Assembly (NCBI GenBank): GCA_002781745.1
Contig: PFFW01000117.1
Coordinates: forward strand, 1 to 64,000
Reading direction: 5' to 3'
Length of the DNA: 64,000 nt
Source: Rhodospirillales bacterium CG15_BIG_FIL_POST_REV_8_21_14_020_66_15
GTDB lineage: Bacteria; Pseudomonadota; Alphaproteobacteria; Rhodospirillales; Casp-alpha2
This document shows positions 37,181 through 46,505 of the stretch, piece by piece (position 1 is the stretch's first letter; every line of letters begins with the position of its first letter). Under the pieces are notes generated by a model. That model saw nothing but the letters and a program-made list of their open reading frames with translations, had not been told where the DNA came from and did no database searches. Made by a program: the position numbers and the translations under genes.

Positions 37181-37804
37181 ATGACCAAGCCCACCAGCGA
37201 TGTCGCCTTTACTGAAGCCGTGAAGGCGATCCAGGAACGCAAAGGCTCACGCCGGGGCTACGCCCGGATGGAGGAGAACGGCGGCTGGAACGACCGCGTG
37301 ACGGACGATCTGGCGGCCTTCATCGCCGCCCGCGATTCCTTCTATCTGGCGACGGCCAACGCGGATGGACAGCCCTATATCCAGCATCGCGGCGGTCGGC
37401 CCGGGTTCTTAAAGGTGCTGGACGACCGCAGGCTCGCGTTCGCCGATTTCACCGGCAACCGGCAGTACATTTCCCAGGGAAACCTGGAAGAGAACGCCAA
37501 GGCCTTCATCTTCCTGATGGACTATGCGAGTCGTCGGCGTGTCAAAATCTGGGGCACCGCGCGGGTGGAGGAGGACGATCCTGATCTGGTCGCTCGCCTG
37601 ACCGACACCGGATACACCGAAGGCACGCCCGAACAGGCCGTGGTGTTCGAGGTCGCGACCTGGGACGTGAATTGTCCGCAGCACATCACGCCGCGCTTCA
37701 CCGAGGCCGACATCGCCCGCGCCGTGCAGCCGCTGCACGACCGCATCAAGGAACTGGAATCGAGGCTGGTCAGCGCCGGCCTTCCCCTTACGCAAACGCC
37801 CTGA
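37181..37804 (+). CDS. pyridoxamine 5'-phosphate oxidase family (FMN-binding split barrel) protein
   Basis: [52 protein letters not shown]. Confidence 0.9.
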   Translation: MTKPTSDVAFTEAVKAIQERKGSRRGYARMEENGGWNDRVTDDLAAFIAARDSFYLATANADGQPYIQHRGGRPGFLKVLDDRRLAFADFTGNRQYISQGNLEENAKAFIFLMDYASRRRVKIWGTARVEEDDPDLVARLTDTGYTEGTPEQAVVFEVATWDVNCPQHITPRFTEADIARAVQPLHDRIKELESRLVSAGLPLTQTP

Positions 37805-37821
37805 TTGAAGGAGCCTTTTTC

Positions 37822-38292
37822 ATGTCCGCAAGACCCCCGCTGCCGCCGTTCACCCGCGAGGCCGCCGCCCAGAAGGTGCGCATGGCCGAGAACGCCTGGA
37901 ACACCCGCGATCCCGAACGTGTCGCCGCCGCCTATACGGAAGACAGCCGCTGGCGCAACCGAGCCGAGTTCTTCCAAGGCCGAAAGGCGATCGTCGAATT
38001 TCTGACCCGCAAATGGAACAGCGAACTGGACTATCGACTGGTCAAGGAGTTGTGGGCCTTCGATGGCAACCGGATCGCCGTGCGTTTCCAGTACGAATAC
38101 CGGGACGAGGCGGACAACTGGTTCCGCGCCTATGGCAACGAGAACTGGGAGTTTGACGACAATGGCCTGATGTCCTGGCGCCAGGCATCGATCAACGACT
38201 TCCGCATCGACAGGGCGGACCGCAAGTTTACCTGGCCCGTGGACGGGCCGCGGCCGGACGATTTCCCTGGCCTGAGCGAACTGGGATTGTAG
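37822..38292 (+). CDS. nuclear transport factor 2-like (DUF1348-type) protein
   Basis: [44 protein letters not shown]...[25 protein letters not shown]. Confidence 0.88.
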   Translation: MSARPPLPPFTREAAAQKVRMAENAWNTRDPERVAAAYTEDSRWRNRAEFFQGRKAIVEFLTRKWNSELDYRLVKELWAFDGNRIAVRFQYEYRDEADNWFRAYGNENWEFDDNGLMSWRQASINDFRIDRADRKFTWPVDGPRPDDFPGLSELGL

Positions 38293-38400
38293 GTCGCGCC
38301 CGACACCCGGCGTCACGAAACCGGTGGTTCGGCAGGGAGTCCGGCTGATGCACTCTCCGGCGGCGATAACGACCGCATCGCCGGGCCGGCGCAGCGGGCA

Positions 38401-39063
38401 TCAAGACCGCACCGCCAGTCCCTTCTGCTTCATCCGCCACAACAGGACGTCCATCCGGTCCTGGCCGTAGAAGGTTTCTCCGTCGAACACCATGCAAGGT
38501 ACGCCCCAGTGGTCGGCGGCGTCGAAGGCGCGCTGGTTTTCGTCAATCAGGTCCTCCAGCATCTCCGGCTGGTTGTCGACCTCGTCCAACACCTCGTCGG
38601 CGTCGAGCCCCGCCTTGGTCAGGGCCGCGCGGAAGTGTTCATCCGTGTTCCAGTCGTCGGTCAGCCCGTCCCACAGGGTGCGCATGAGGGAGTCGGTAAA
38701 GGCGAAGGACCTGCCGCGCGCCTGTGCCGCCACGCCCATGCGCGTGATGCGGCGGATGTGGGGCTGGACCTCGGCTATCGTGTAGGTCTCGTTGTCCATG
38801 ACGATGGGGTCGGGCACGGGCCGGCGGATAGGCATGCCCAGATACTCGGCGACACGGTGGTAGTCCTGGGTGTGGTAAGTCCGGTACTTGCGGTTCACGG
38901 TGGCGAAGAAGTCCGGGTTGCGCACGGCCATGGGATAGACCGGGCGGACCTGCACTGTCAGGTCATAGGTTTCCAGCCAGTCGCGGAAGCGGTCCAGGGT
39001 CAGGTAGCAGTAGGGACTGCGGTAGGACCAGAAGACGTCAACTGAATGTCCCATGGCGCTCAT
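38401..39063 (-). CDS. 2-hydroxychromene-2-carboxylate isomerase / DsbA (GST-kappa) family protein
   Basis: SVDVFWSYRSPYCYLTLDRFRDWL...DHWGVPCMVFDGETFYGQDRMDVLLWRM; ATGA overlap with upstream gene. Confidence 0.85.
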   Translation of the reverse strand: MSAMGHSVDVFWSYRSPYCYLTLDRFRDWLETYDLTVQVRPVYPMAVRNPDFFATVNRKYRTYHTQDYHRVAEYLGMPIRRPVPDPIVMDNETYTIAEVQPHIRRITRMGVAAQARGRSFAFTDSLMRTLWDGLTDDWNTDEHFRAALTKAGLDADEVLDEVDNQPEMLEDLIDENQRAFDAADHWGVPCMVFDGETFYGQDRMDVLLWRMKQKGLAVRS

Positions 39064-39929
39064 CCCAACCCCATCTGGCGCACCATGGCGCGGCACAGGT
39101 CGCTGTCGGGCCCCGCATAGTGGTCCAGGATCGTGAAATGGTTGGCGCCCGGCACCTCCATCAGCTCGACCTTGCCGGCCTTGCCCGTCCAGGCTTCGCT
39201 CAGGGCCTGCGACTGGCGCAGGAACTCCTCGGTCTCCGCGCCGCCGACGGCGATCAGGGTCGAGCCGCCGCCCAACGGGGACAGGAACTCCGGCGAATAC
39301 GCACCCACGTCGTCTTCCGTCAGGTGCAGGGTGTCGTCGATGTAGCAATGGCGCATGGGCGCCAGGTCGAAGATGCCGGACAGCGCCGCGGCGCCCTTTA
39401 CCGCGTCCGCCGGAAGGCCCCATGCGCTCCAGTCGGTCGCCTGCAGCATCGCGGCGATGTGCCCGCCCGCCGAATGGCCCGACACGAACAGGCGATCGCG
39501 GTCGCCGTTATAGCTGTCCGCGTTGTTCCACGCCCAGGCCACGGCAGCGCGGCATTGGCGCATCAGTTCCGTCATGTCGACCGACGGGATCAGGGCGTAT
39601 TCGACGGAGATGACGACCGCCCCGGCTTCGACCTGGCCCTGCACGACGAAACGGGAATCCTCCTTGTCGCGGCTCATCCAGAACCCGCCGTGGAAGAACA
39701 GGCGGACGGGGAAGGGACCGTCGCCCTCCGGCTTGAAGATGTCGAGCCGTTCGCGCGGATGGTCGCCGTAGACGACGTCGAGCCTGCAGTCGAAATCCTC
39801 GGTCACCTTGGTGCAGGCGGGGGCCCAGCCTGCGTAGATTTCGGCGTGGTTGGGCACGCGTGCGCGGTTGTTGTACTGGAAATCCAGGTCGGACCGGGTC
39901 ATGCCCCGGTAGAGGGTCTGCTCAGTCAT
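39060..39929 (-). CDS. alpha/beta hydrolase, arylformamidase (KynB)-like
   Basis: RLFFHGGFWMSRDKED...FVSGHSAGGHIAAMLQATDW...GANHFTILDHY. Confidence 0.82.
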   Translation of the reverse strand: MTEQTLYRGMTRSDLDFQYNNRARVPNHAEIYAGWAPACTKVTEDFDCRLDVVYGDHPRERLDIFKPEGDGPFPVRLFFHGGFWMSRDKEDSRFVVQGQVEAGAVVISVEYALIPSVDMTELMRQCRAAVAWAWNNADSYNGDRDRLFVSGHSAGGHIAAMLQATDWSAWGLPADAVKGAAALSGIFDLAPMRHCYIDDTLHLTEDDVGAYSPEFLSPLGGGSTLIAVGGAETEEFLRQSQALSEAWTGKAGKVELMEVPGANHFTILDHYAGPDSDLCRAMVRQMGLG

Positions 39930-39949
39930 TGTCGTGAAAAGGCCTTTGG

Positions 39950-40570
39950 TTATTCGAAGGGAAGCATCACGTTTTTCTTGTAGGCCGGGCGCACGTTGAG
40001 GCGGTCCCACCAGGCCTTCAGGTTGGGCAGGTCGGGGCCGTCCGGCACCAGCGTGTGCCAGCGGTAGGCGGAACAACCGCAAGGGATGTCGCCCATGTTC
40101 AAGGTGTTGCCGGTGAGAAAGGGCTTGTCGGCCAGGTGCGTGTCGAGCACGGACCAAAGCTGTCCGGCCTTTTCCTTGGCCTCGGCGAGCGCCTTTTCGT
40201 TGCGGTTCGCGTCCGTCGCCCTGATCATCTGGAAATAGATCACGGTCATCGGCGGGTGCAGTGTCGTCAGGTACCAGTCCATCCACTGATGGGCCTGACC
40301 GCGCGCCTTGACGTCGGCCGGCAGCCAGGGATCGCCGCCGTAGGCCTCCAGGATGTAGCGCACGATGGCCTGGCTTTCCCACACCACGTAGTCGCCGTCC
40401 TCCAATACCGGGATCAGCCCCATGGGGTTCTTGGCCAGGTACGCCGGATCCTGGTTGCCGCCGTACTTGCCCCCCACGTCGACACGTTCGGCCTCAAGGC
40501 CAAGTTCGTCTATCAGCCACATGACTTTTTGTACGTTGACGGATGTGGCACGTCCCAGCACTCTGAGCAT
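39950..40570 (-). CDS. glutathione S-transferase family protein
   Basis: MLRVLGRATSVNVQKVMWLIDELGLEAERVDVGGKYGG...VLEDGDYVVWESQAIVRYILEAY. Confidence 0.92.
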   Translation of the reverse strand: MLRVLGRATSVNVQKVMWLIDELGLEAERVDVGGKYGGNQDPAYLAKNPMGLIPVLEDGDYVVWESQAIVRYILEAYGGDPWLPADVKARGQAHQWMDWYLTTLHPPMTVIYFQMIRATDANRNEKALAEAKEKAGQLWSVLDTHLADKPFLTGNTLNMGDIPCGCSAYRWHTLVPDGPDLPNLKAWWDRLNVRPAYKKNVMLPFE

Positions 40571-40613
40571 TCAGGTCTCCTCCCAAGATTGCAGCCCGAA
40601 AGCAAGTTAACAC

Positions 40614-41837
40614 ATGAGCGAAAATCCTGTCGCGGGCGAAAGCATGGCGCCTGGTAAACGTCTCGTGTGGGGGCTGGCGTCGACCTGGGCGGTACAGGTC
40701 GTCGGCACGGCGGCGGTGTTCGGCGTGCCCGTGCTGGCTCCCGTTATCGCGCCGGAGATGGGCGTCGATCCCACGCTGGTGGGTGTCTACGTAGCCGTCG
40801 CCTACCTGACGGGACAGGTCACGGGACTGATGTCGGGCGGCTTCATGGACCGCTACGGCGCGCTTCGCATCTCGCAGGTCTCGTGCGTGTTCGCGGCGCT
40901 GGGGATCGTCATGCTGTTTCCCGCCTTGGTCTGGCTGGCCCCGGTGGCGGCGCTCCTGATGGGGACCTGTTACGGGCCTCTCAATCCGACCAGTTCCAAG
41001 ATCCTGCGCGGGCTCGGCGCCGACCGCCGCCAGCCGCTGATCTTTTCCGTAAAGCAGACGGGCGTGCCCGTGGCCGGGGTGCTGGTCGGCATGACGCTGC
41101 CGGTGTTGACGGTCAGTTTCGGCTGGCGCTGGGCGTTCGGCGTATTCGCCGTGGCCGCGGTCCTGGTCGCTTTGGCGATCCAGCCTGTGCGCGAAACCTT
41201 CGATCACGACCGGCGGCGCAACGGCGGCCGGCCCCAGATCAAGGTCTGGGGGCCCCTGAAGATCGTGCTCGGCGATCCCGCCTTGCGCTCTCTCTCTCTC
41301 GTCGGTTTCGCCCTGGCCGGCGCGCAGATCAGCCTGGGCTCGTTCTACGTGCTCTACCTGATCCACACCTTGAACTGGTCCCTGGTCGACGCAGGCCTTC
41401 TTTACGCCGCGGTTCAAGCCGGGGGTATCGGCGGGCGCCTGGCCTGGGGCTATGTCGCAAAGCAGATTTTCACGCCGACGGCGGTTCTGGTCGGCATCAG
41501 CGTCCTGGTCTGCGGATTGTTCGGCGCGACCACGCTGATTTCGCCCGCTTGGCCCACATGGACCGTCGGCGCCCTGTCCCTGGCGCTCGGCCTGTGCAGC
41601 TACGGCTGGAACGGTGTCTGGCTGTCCGAGGTCGCCGACATCGCCCCCCAGGCCCATATCGGCGACGCCACAGGCGGCGCCCAGTTCATCATGTTCGGCG
41701 GGGTGACCGTGATGCCGCCCGTGTTCGGCGTTCTGGTCGACTGGACCGGAAGCTACGTCGCCCCCTTCGTGGCCGCGGGCCTGTTCGTGGTTGCGGTCGC
41801 CCTCCACATGGCATTGATGCTGCGCGCCAAGTCGTAA
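40614..41837 (+). CDS. MFS transporter
   Basis: Multi-TM protein; MDRYGALRISQVSCVFAALGIVMLFPALVWLAPVAALLMGTCYG. Confidence 0.88.
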   Translation: MSENPVAGESMAPGKRLVWGLASTWAVQVVGTAAVFGVPVLAPVIAPEMGVDPTLVGVYVAVAYLTGQVTGLMSGGFMDRYGALRISQVSCVFAALGIVMLFPALVWLAPVAALLMGTCYGPLNPTSSKILRGLGADRRQPLIFSVKQTGVPVAGVLVGMTLPVLTVSFGWRWAFGVFAVAAVLVALAIQPVRETFDHDRRRNGGRPQIKVWGPLKIVLGDPALRSLSLVGFALAGAQISLGSFYVLYLIHTLNWSLVDAGLLYAAVQAGGIGGRLAWGYVAKQIFTPTAVLVGISVLVCGLFGATTLISPAWPTWTVGALSLALGLCSYGWNGVWLSEVADIAPQAHIGDATGGAQFIMFGGVTVMPPVFGVLVDWTGSYVAPFVAAGLFVVAVALHMALMLRAKS

Positions 41838-41923
41838 ACGAATTGAATGTCTATTGCATAGCAAGGGGTTGTCTCCCTCTGCCTATGGTGTCGGTACACC
41901 CTTTGACCCTATAATCCGAACCC

Positions 41924-43411
41924 ATGTCGTACCGTCGCCGCGAGATTTCCGATCCCATGTCCGCCCCGACTGTGCGGCGCCTGCTGTTGGTCGAGGACGA
42001 CCCGCCGCTGGCGCGGGTCTATCAGGAATACCTGAAGTCGGAACCCTACGACGTCGTCCATGCCGAGACGGGCAAGCAGGCCCTCACGGCGCTAGCCGGC
42101 GGTCCGTTCGACATGGTGGTGCTCGACGTGCAGCTTCCGGACATGAGCGGCCTGGACATTCTGAAGAAGGTGGCCCAGGAGAATTCCCGCACGGCCGTGG
42201 TCATGATCACGGCGCACGGTTCGGTCAACATGGCCGTCGACGCCATGCGCGAGGGCGCCGCCGACTTCCTGATGAAGCCGTTCAATGCGGAACGCCTGAT
42301 CTTCACGCTGCGCAACGCCCTTGAACGCCAGGAACTGAAGGGCATTGTCCAGACGCTGAAGCGGACTTTCGATCGTGAGACCTATTGCGGTTTCATCGGC
42401 AAGTCGCTGGCCATGCAGACGGTCTACCGCATCATCGATTCCGCGGCGCCGTCGAAGGCGACCGTATTCATCACCGGGGAGTCGGGTACCGGCAAGGAAG
42501 TCTGCGCCGAGGCCGTGCACGGCCAAAGCCCGCGCAAGGACAAACCGTTCATTGCGCTGAACTGCGGAGCCATTCCCAAGGAATTGATGGAGAGCGAAAT
42601 CTTCGGTCACGTAATGGGGGCCTTCACCGGGGCGCATGCCAACCGGGACGGGGCGGCGACACTCGCCGACGGCGGGACTCTTTTCCTGGACGAGGTCTGC
42701 GAGATGGACCAGTCGCTGCAGGTCAAGCTTCTGCGCTTCATCCAGACCGGCGGATTTCAGAAGGTCGGCAACTCGAACGTGGAAAAGGTCGATGTCCGCT
42801 TCGTCTGCGCCACCAACAAGGACCCCTGGGAGGCGGTCGAGAAAGGCGGCTTCCGCGAGGACCTGTACTTCCGCCTGCACGTCATTCCCATCCACCTGCC
42901 TCCGCTTCGCGAACGAGGCGACGACATCCTGGATATCGCCGGAAGGTTTCTCACCGAATTCGCGGCCGAGGAAGGCAAGGGGTTCCAGGCCTTCGACGAG
43001 GAAACCGCCGCCATCCTGGCCGCCTATCCCTGGCCCGGAAACGTGCGCCAGTTGCAGAACGTGATACGCAACGTCGTCGTCCTGCACGATGGTGAGGTGG
43101 TCGCGGCCGACATGTTGCCGTCGCCGCTGGCGGACGCAGGGGGCGCGCGGCGGACGCCCGCTCCCCCGTCCGGGCCGGCTGAACCGAAACCGTCCGTGCG
43201 GGTCTCCCAACCCGTCGCGGGCGGGGAAGACGGCCTTGTCATCCGCCCCCTGTGGCAGGTCGAACAGGAGCTGATCAACGCGGCGATCCGCCAATGCGAC
43301 GGCAACGTCTCCCGGGCGGCGGCGTTGCTGGAACTGAGTCCGTCTACGGTCTACAGGCGCCTGCGCGAGGCGGAGGAGAAAGCCGAGGGCGGATCCGATG
43401 CCGCCGAGTAG
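41924..43411 (+). CDS. sigma-54-dependent response regulator (LuxO-like: REC-AAA-Fis)
   Basis: LLLVEDDPPLARVYQEYLK...VVLDVQLPDMSG; GESGTGKE; GAFTGA; C-terminal CDGNVSRAAALLELSPSTVYRRL. Start could be 41957. Confidence 0.93.
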   Translation: MSYRRREISDPMSAPTVRRLLLVEDDPPLARVYQEYLKSEPYDVVHAETGKQALTALAGGPFDMVVLDVQLPDMSGLDILKKVAQENSRTAVVMITAHGSVNMAVDAMREGAADFLMKPFNAERLIFTLRNALERQELKGIVQTLKRTFDRETYCGFIGKSLAMQTVYRIIDSAAPSKATVFITGESGTGKEVCAEAVHGQSPRKDKPFIALNCGAIPKELMESEIFGHVMGAFTGAHANRDGAATLADGGTLFLDEVCEMDQSLQVKLLRFIQTGGFQKVGNSNVEKVDVRFVCATNKDPWEAVEKGGFREDLYFRLHVIPIHLPPLRERGDDILDIAGRFLTEFAAEEGKGFQAFDEETAAILAAYPWPGNVRQLQNVIRNVVVLHDGEVVAADMLPSPLADAGGARRTPAPPSGPAEPKPSVRVSQPVAGGEDGLVIRPLWQVEQELINAAIRQCDGNVSRAAALLELSPSTVYRRLREAEEKAEGGSDAAE

Positions 43412-43420
43412 GGCCAGGCG

Positions 43421-43783
43421 CTATTCCGAAATTTCCTGTACGTAGGCGTCCAGCACGCGTTTCGCCGCGTCGAGTGCCTGGATAAGATTGGCTGTCAGAC
43501 GTTCGGCCGCGGGCCGATCGCCGATCTTGCCGGCGGCTTCCAGTTCGGCGCTGATCCGTCGGACTTCTCCCGCGCCGAAGGTGGCGGCGCTGCTCTTCAG
43601 GGCGTGCGCCTCGGCGGCGATGCCGTCGAGCCTGCCCGCCGCCATATGCTCGGTGATCTTCAAGGCCCGGGCGTCGGCGGACCTGATGAACACCGCGATG
43701 AGTTCCGGCATCAACTCGCGGCTGGTATCCGCCTCCAGCCCGGTAAGAATCCGACGATGGATGGGGGAGGTATCTTCCGGCAT
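43421..43783 (-). CDS. Hpt (histidine phosphotransfer) domain protein
   Basis: AAEAHALKSSAATFGAGEVRRISAELEAAGK contains the HALKSSA phospho-histidine motif. Confidence 0.88.
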   Translation of the reverse strand: MPEDTSPIHRRILTGLEADTSRELMPELIAVFIRSADARALKITEHMAAGRLDGIAAEAHALKSSAATFGAGEVRRISAELEAAGKIGDRPAAERLTANLIQALDAAKRVLDAYVQEISE

Positions 43784-43793
43784 CGCCGCCGGC

Positions 43794-44327
43794 CTAGACT
43801 GCCGCGCGGCGCGATAGACTGCCCAGGATGACCCGGAACAGGTTGTCGCGGCGAACGGGCTTTGCCATGCAGATGTCGAAACCGGCTTCCCGCATGGCCG
43901 CGATGCGGACAGGCGAGACATCGCTGGTGATGGCGATCAAGGTCAGGTCGGCGTTGACGTCGGGCCGGGCACGGATCGTTCGCGCGGCCTCCAGTCCGTC
44001 CATCACCGGCATGTTGATGTCGAGAAGGAACAGGTCGACCTGCTTGCCGTCGTTCAGCACGTCGATTGCCTGGCTGCCGTTCTCCACGGCGGTCACGGTA
44101 AGGCCTGACTTTTCCAGCAGGCTGCCGATCACCAGCCGATTGGAGGTGTCGTCGTCGGCCAGAATGACATGCCATTCCAACGTCCCGCCGCCGTTGCCGG
44201 CCAGCCGGCTGTCGATCCAGCGGCTCAGATTCTCGAAATCGGCGTCATTTTGCGCCCGCGTGCTCAAAGGCAACGCGTCGAGATCCTCAAAATAGGCCGC
44301 AAGTTGCTGGCTTTCCGGAATTTCCAC
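43794..44327 (-). CDS. response regulator (single REC domain with N-terminal extension)
   Basis: HVILADDDTSNRLVIGSLLEKSG...LFLLDINMPVMDGLEAARTIRA...ITSDVSP...CMAKPVRR; GTG start. Confidence 0.9.
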   Translation of the reverse strand: MEIPESQQLAAYFEDLDALPLSTRAQNDADFENLSRWIDSRLAGNGGGTLEWHVILADDDTSNRLVIGSLLEKSGLTVTAVENGSQAIDVLNDGKQVDLFLLDINMPVMDGLEAARTIRARPDVNADLTLIAITSDVSPVRIAAMREAGFDICMAKPVRRDNLFRVILGSLSRRAAV

Positions 44328-44365
44328 TCACGCACAGCCATCCGAATGATATGTCGACGTCTATA

Positions 44366-44382
44366 TGCAACATCTATGCCAA
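44366..44382 (-). promoter_or_regulatory. sigma-54 promoter, TTGGCAtagatgTTGCA
   Basis: Minus strand has GG-N10-GC with TGGCA and TTGCA elements, upstream of the 43794-44327 start. Confidence 0.7.
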
Positions 44383-44418
44383 AAGGCATAGTCTGGCCCG
44401 GCCCACGCGGGCCGGGAG

Positions 44419-46239
44419 TCAGCGACCGATCGCATACCCCTGCATGAACCGCGGGTTGGCGGCGGCCTTCAGCAGTCCGTCCTCCTTGCAGGCGGCGGTC
44501 ATGCGGCCGATGCACCAGTCGTCGTCGACCTCCAGCTTGTGGCCGCGGCGCACCAGTTCCTTCTGGGTTTCCTCGGGGAACCGGCCTTCTATCACAAGGT
44601 GTCCGGGCACCCAATGACGCGGGTAGAACGACGACGGGAAATGTTTGGTGTGGAACGCGGGGGCGTCGATGGCTTCCTGCATGTTCAGGCCGTAATGGAC
44701 CTTGCGCACGAAGTAGCCCAGCGCCCATTGGTCCTGGGAATCGCCGCCCGGCGTGCCGAAGGGCATCCAGGCCTTGCCGTCGCGCAGCGCGAAGCCGGGG
44801 CTGAGCGTGGTCCGCGGACGGGATTTCGGGCGCAGGCGATCCTGCTTCTTCTCATCCAGCCAGTACATCTGCCCCCGGTTGGTCAAGCAGAAGCCCAGAC
44901 CGGGGACCGCCGGGTTGCTCTGCAGCCAGCCGCCGGACGGCGTGGCCGAAATCATGTTGCCATCCTTGTCGATGATGTCGAAGTGGCAGGTGTCGCCGGC
45001 GGAATGTCCGTCATGGGCGACTTCCATGTCGTCGAAGCGGGCCACCGTCGGCTCGCCGATGCCAAGCGCGCTGGGTTGGGCGATCTCGTCCGCCGAGGGC
45101 GTGCGAATGATCGGCTCCGCGCCGAAGCCGGGCACGTCGCCAGGGCGTAATTCGAGGGACGCCTGGTCGCCGACCAGCTTGCGCCGCGCGTCGTTGTAGG
45201 CATCGGACAGCAGGACGTCCATGGGGATGTCGATGAAGTTCGGGTCGCCGTAGAAGCGTTCGCGGTCGGCGAAGGCCAGCTTGGCGCACTCCGTGACCAC
45301 ATGTACGAAGTCGGGCCCCGTAAAGGGCATGGAGGACAGATCGAAGCCCTTGAGCAGCGCCAATTGCTGCAGTAGCGCCGGGCCCTGGCCCCACGGGCCG
45401 GTCTTGCATACGGTGTAGTTCAGATAGTCATAGGTCAGCGCATCCTCGATGGTCGCCTTCCAGTCCGCCAGATCGTCGCCGGTCAGGAGCCCGGCGTGGC
45501 GTTCGCCCGAGGTGTCCATCACGGGGACGCGCATGAACGTGTCGATGGCCTCGGCGACGAAGCCCTTGTACCACACGTCGTGGGCGGCATTGATTTCCGC
45601 TTCGCGGCCGCCGCCGGCGGCTTCGGCTTCCTTCAGGACCCGGCGGTACATGTCGGCCATGACCTCGTTCCTGAACAGGGTGCCGGGTTTCGGCACGTCG
45701 CCGTTCTTCAGCCAGATGTCGCGCGAGGTATGCCATTCGTCCTCGAACATGGGTTTGATGGTGGCGATGGTGTTGCAGATGTTGGGCACCAGGGCATAGC
45801 CGTTGGCGGCGAAATTGATCGCCGGTTCAAGCACCTCGCGCAGCCGCATGGTGCCGAAATCGCGCAGCAGGGTGGTCCAGGCGCTGAACGCCCCCGGCAC
45901 CACCGCCGACAGGTGGCCGGTGCCGGGCATGATCTTGTGGCCCAGAGCCTTCATCTTGTCGATCGTCGCGCCCGCCGCCGACACGCCCTGGCCGCAGATC
46001 ACCTTCGTCTTCGCGTCGCTCGCGGTGTGGACGATAATCGGCACGTCGCCGCCTGGGCCGTTCAGGTGTGGCTCGACCACCTGCAGGGCGAAACCGGTCG
46101 CCACGCCCGCGTCGAAGGCATTGCCGCCTTTTTCCAAAATCGCCATGCCCACGGCGGTCGCCAGCCAATGGGTCGAGGTGACCACGCCGAAGGTGCCGAG
46201 GATTTCGGGCCGGGTGGTGAAAGGTTGGGTCGCGGGCAT
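44419..46239 (-). CDS. gamma-glutamyltransferase family protein
   Basis: GVVTSTHWLATAVGMAILEKGGNAFDAGVATGFALQVVEPHLNGPGGD...GDTCHFDIIDKDGNMISATPSGGWLQSNPAVPGLGF. Confidence 0.9.
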   Translation of the reverse strand: MPATQPFTTRPEILGTFGVVTSTHWLATAVGMAILEKGGNAFDAGVATGFALQVVEPHLNGPGGDVPIIVHTASDAKTKVICGQGVSAAGATIDKMKALGHKIMPGTGHLSAVVPGAFSAWTTLLRDFGTMRLREVLEPAINFAANGYALVPNICNTIATIKPMFEDEWHTSRDIWLKNGDVPKPGTLFRNEVMADMYRRVLKEAEAAGGGREAEINAAHDVWYKGFVAEAIDTFMRVPVMDTSGERHAGLLTGDDLADWKATIEDALTYDYLNYTVCKTGPWGQGPALLQQLALLKGFDLSSMPFTGPDFVHVVTECAKLAFADRERFYGDPNFIDIPMDVLLSDAYNDARRKLVGDQASLELRPGDVPGFGAEPIIRTPSADEIAQPSALGIGEPTVARFDDMEVAHDGHSAGDTCHFDIIDKDGNMISATPSGGWLQSNPAVPGLGFCLTNRGQMYWLDEKKQDRLRPKSRPRTTLSPGFALRDGKAWMPFGTPGGDSQDQWALGYFVRKVHYGLNMQEAIDAPAFHTKHFPSSFYPRHWVPGHLVIEGRFPEETQKELVRRGHKLEVDDDWCIGRMTAACKEDGLLKAAANPRFMQGYAIGR

Positions 46240-46505
46240 GTTCGATGGACCTTTGCGGATAGACGTTGGAAAGGATGGTGCGGCCGATACGAACGCGGCC
46301 GGCGGGTTCCATTTCCTATCCCCTTCCGCAGGACGCCGCAACCACAAGCCCGAACTACCGGGCCCACGTGGGTAAAAAAAATCAACCGAAATCGTGCCGG
46401 GTGCGGGTTGCCTATGGCGTCGGGAAAATCCATCCGCTAGGCTTCCCGCTTTGCGGCGCAGCAGTGAGGGTGCGCGCATGTCAATACATCAGGGAGTATA
46501 GAAAC

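Noticed and set aside
41288-41300. CTCTCTCTCTCTC dinucleotide run inside an MFS transporter gene as a phase-variation tract
   Set aside because: Only 6.5 units and in-frame; too short to claim contingency-locus behaviour without strain data.
41843-41860. Possible second sigma-54 promoter upstream of the LuxO-like gene (TTGAATGTCTATTGCATA)
   Set aside because: The -12 TTGC element fits but the -24 GG is TG, which usually abolishes function.
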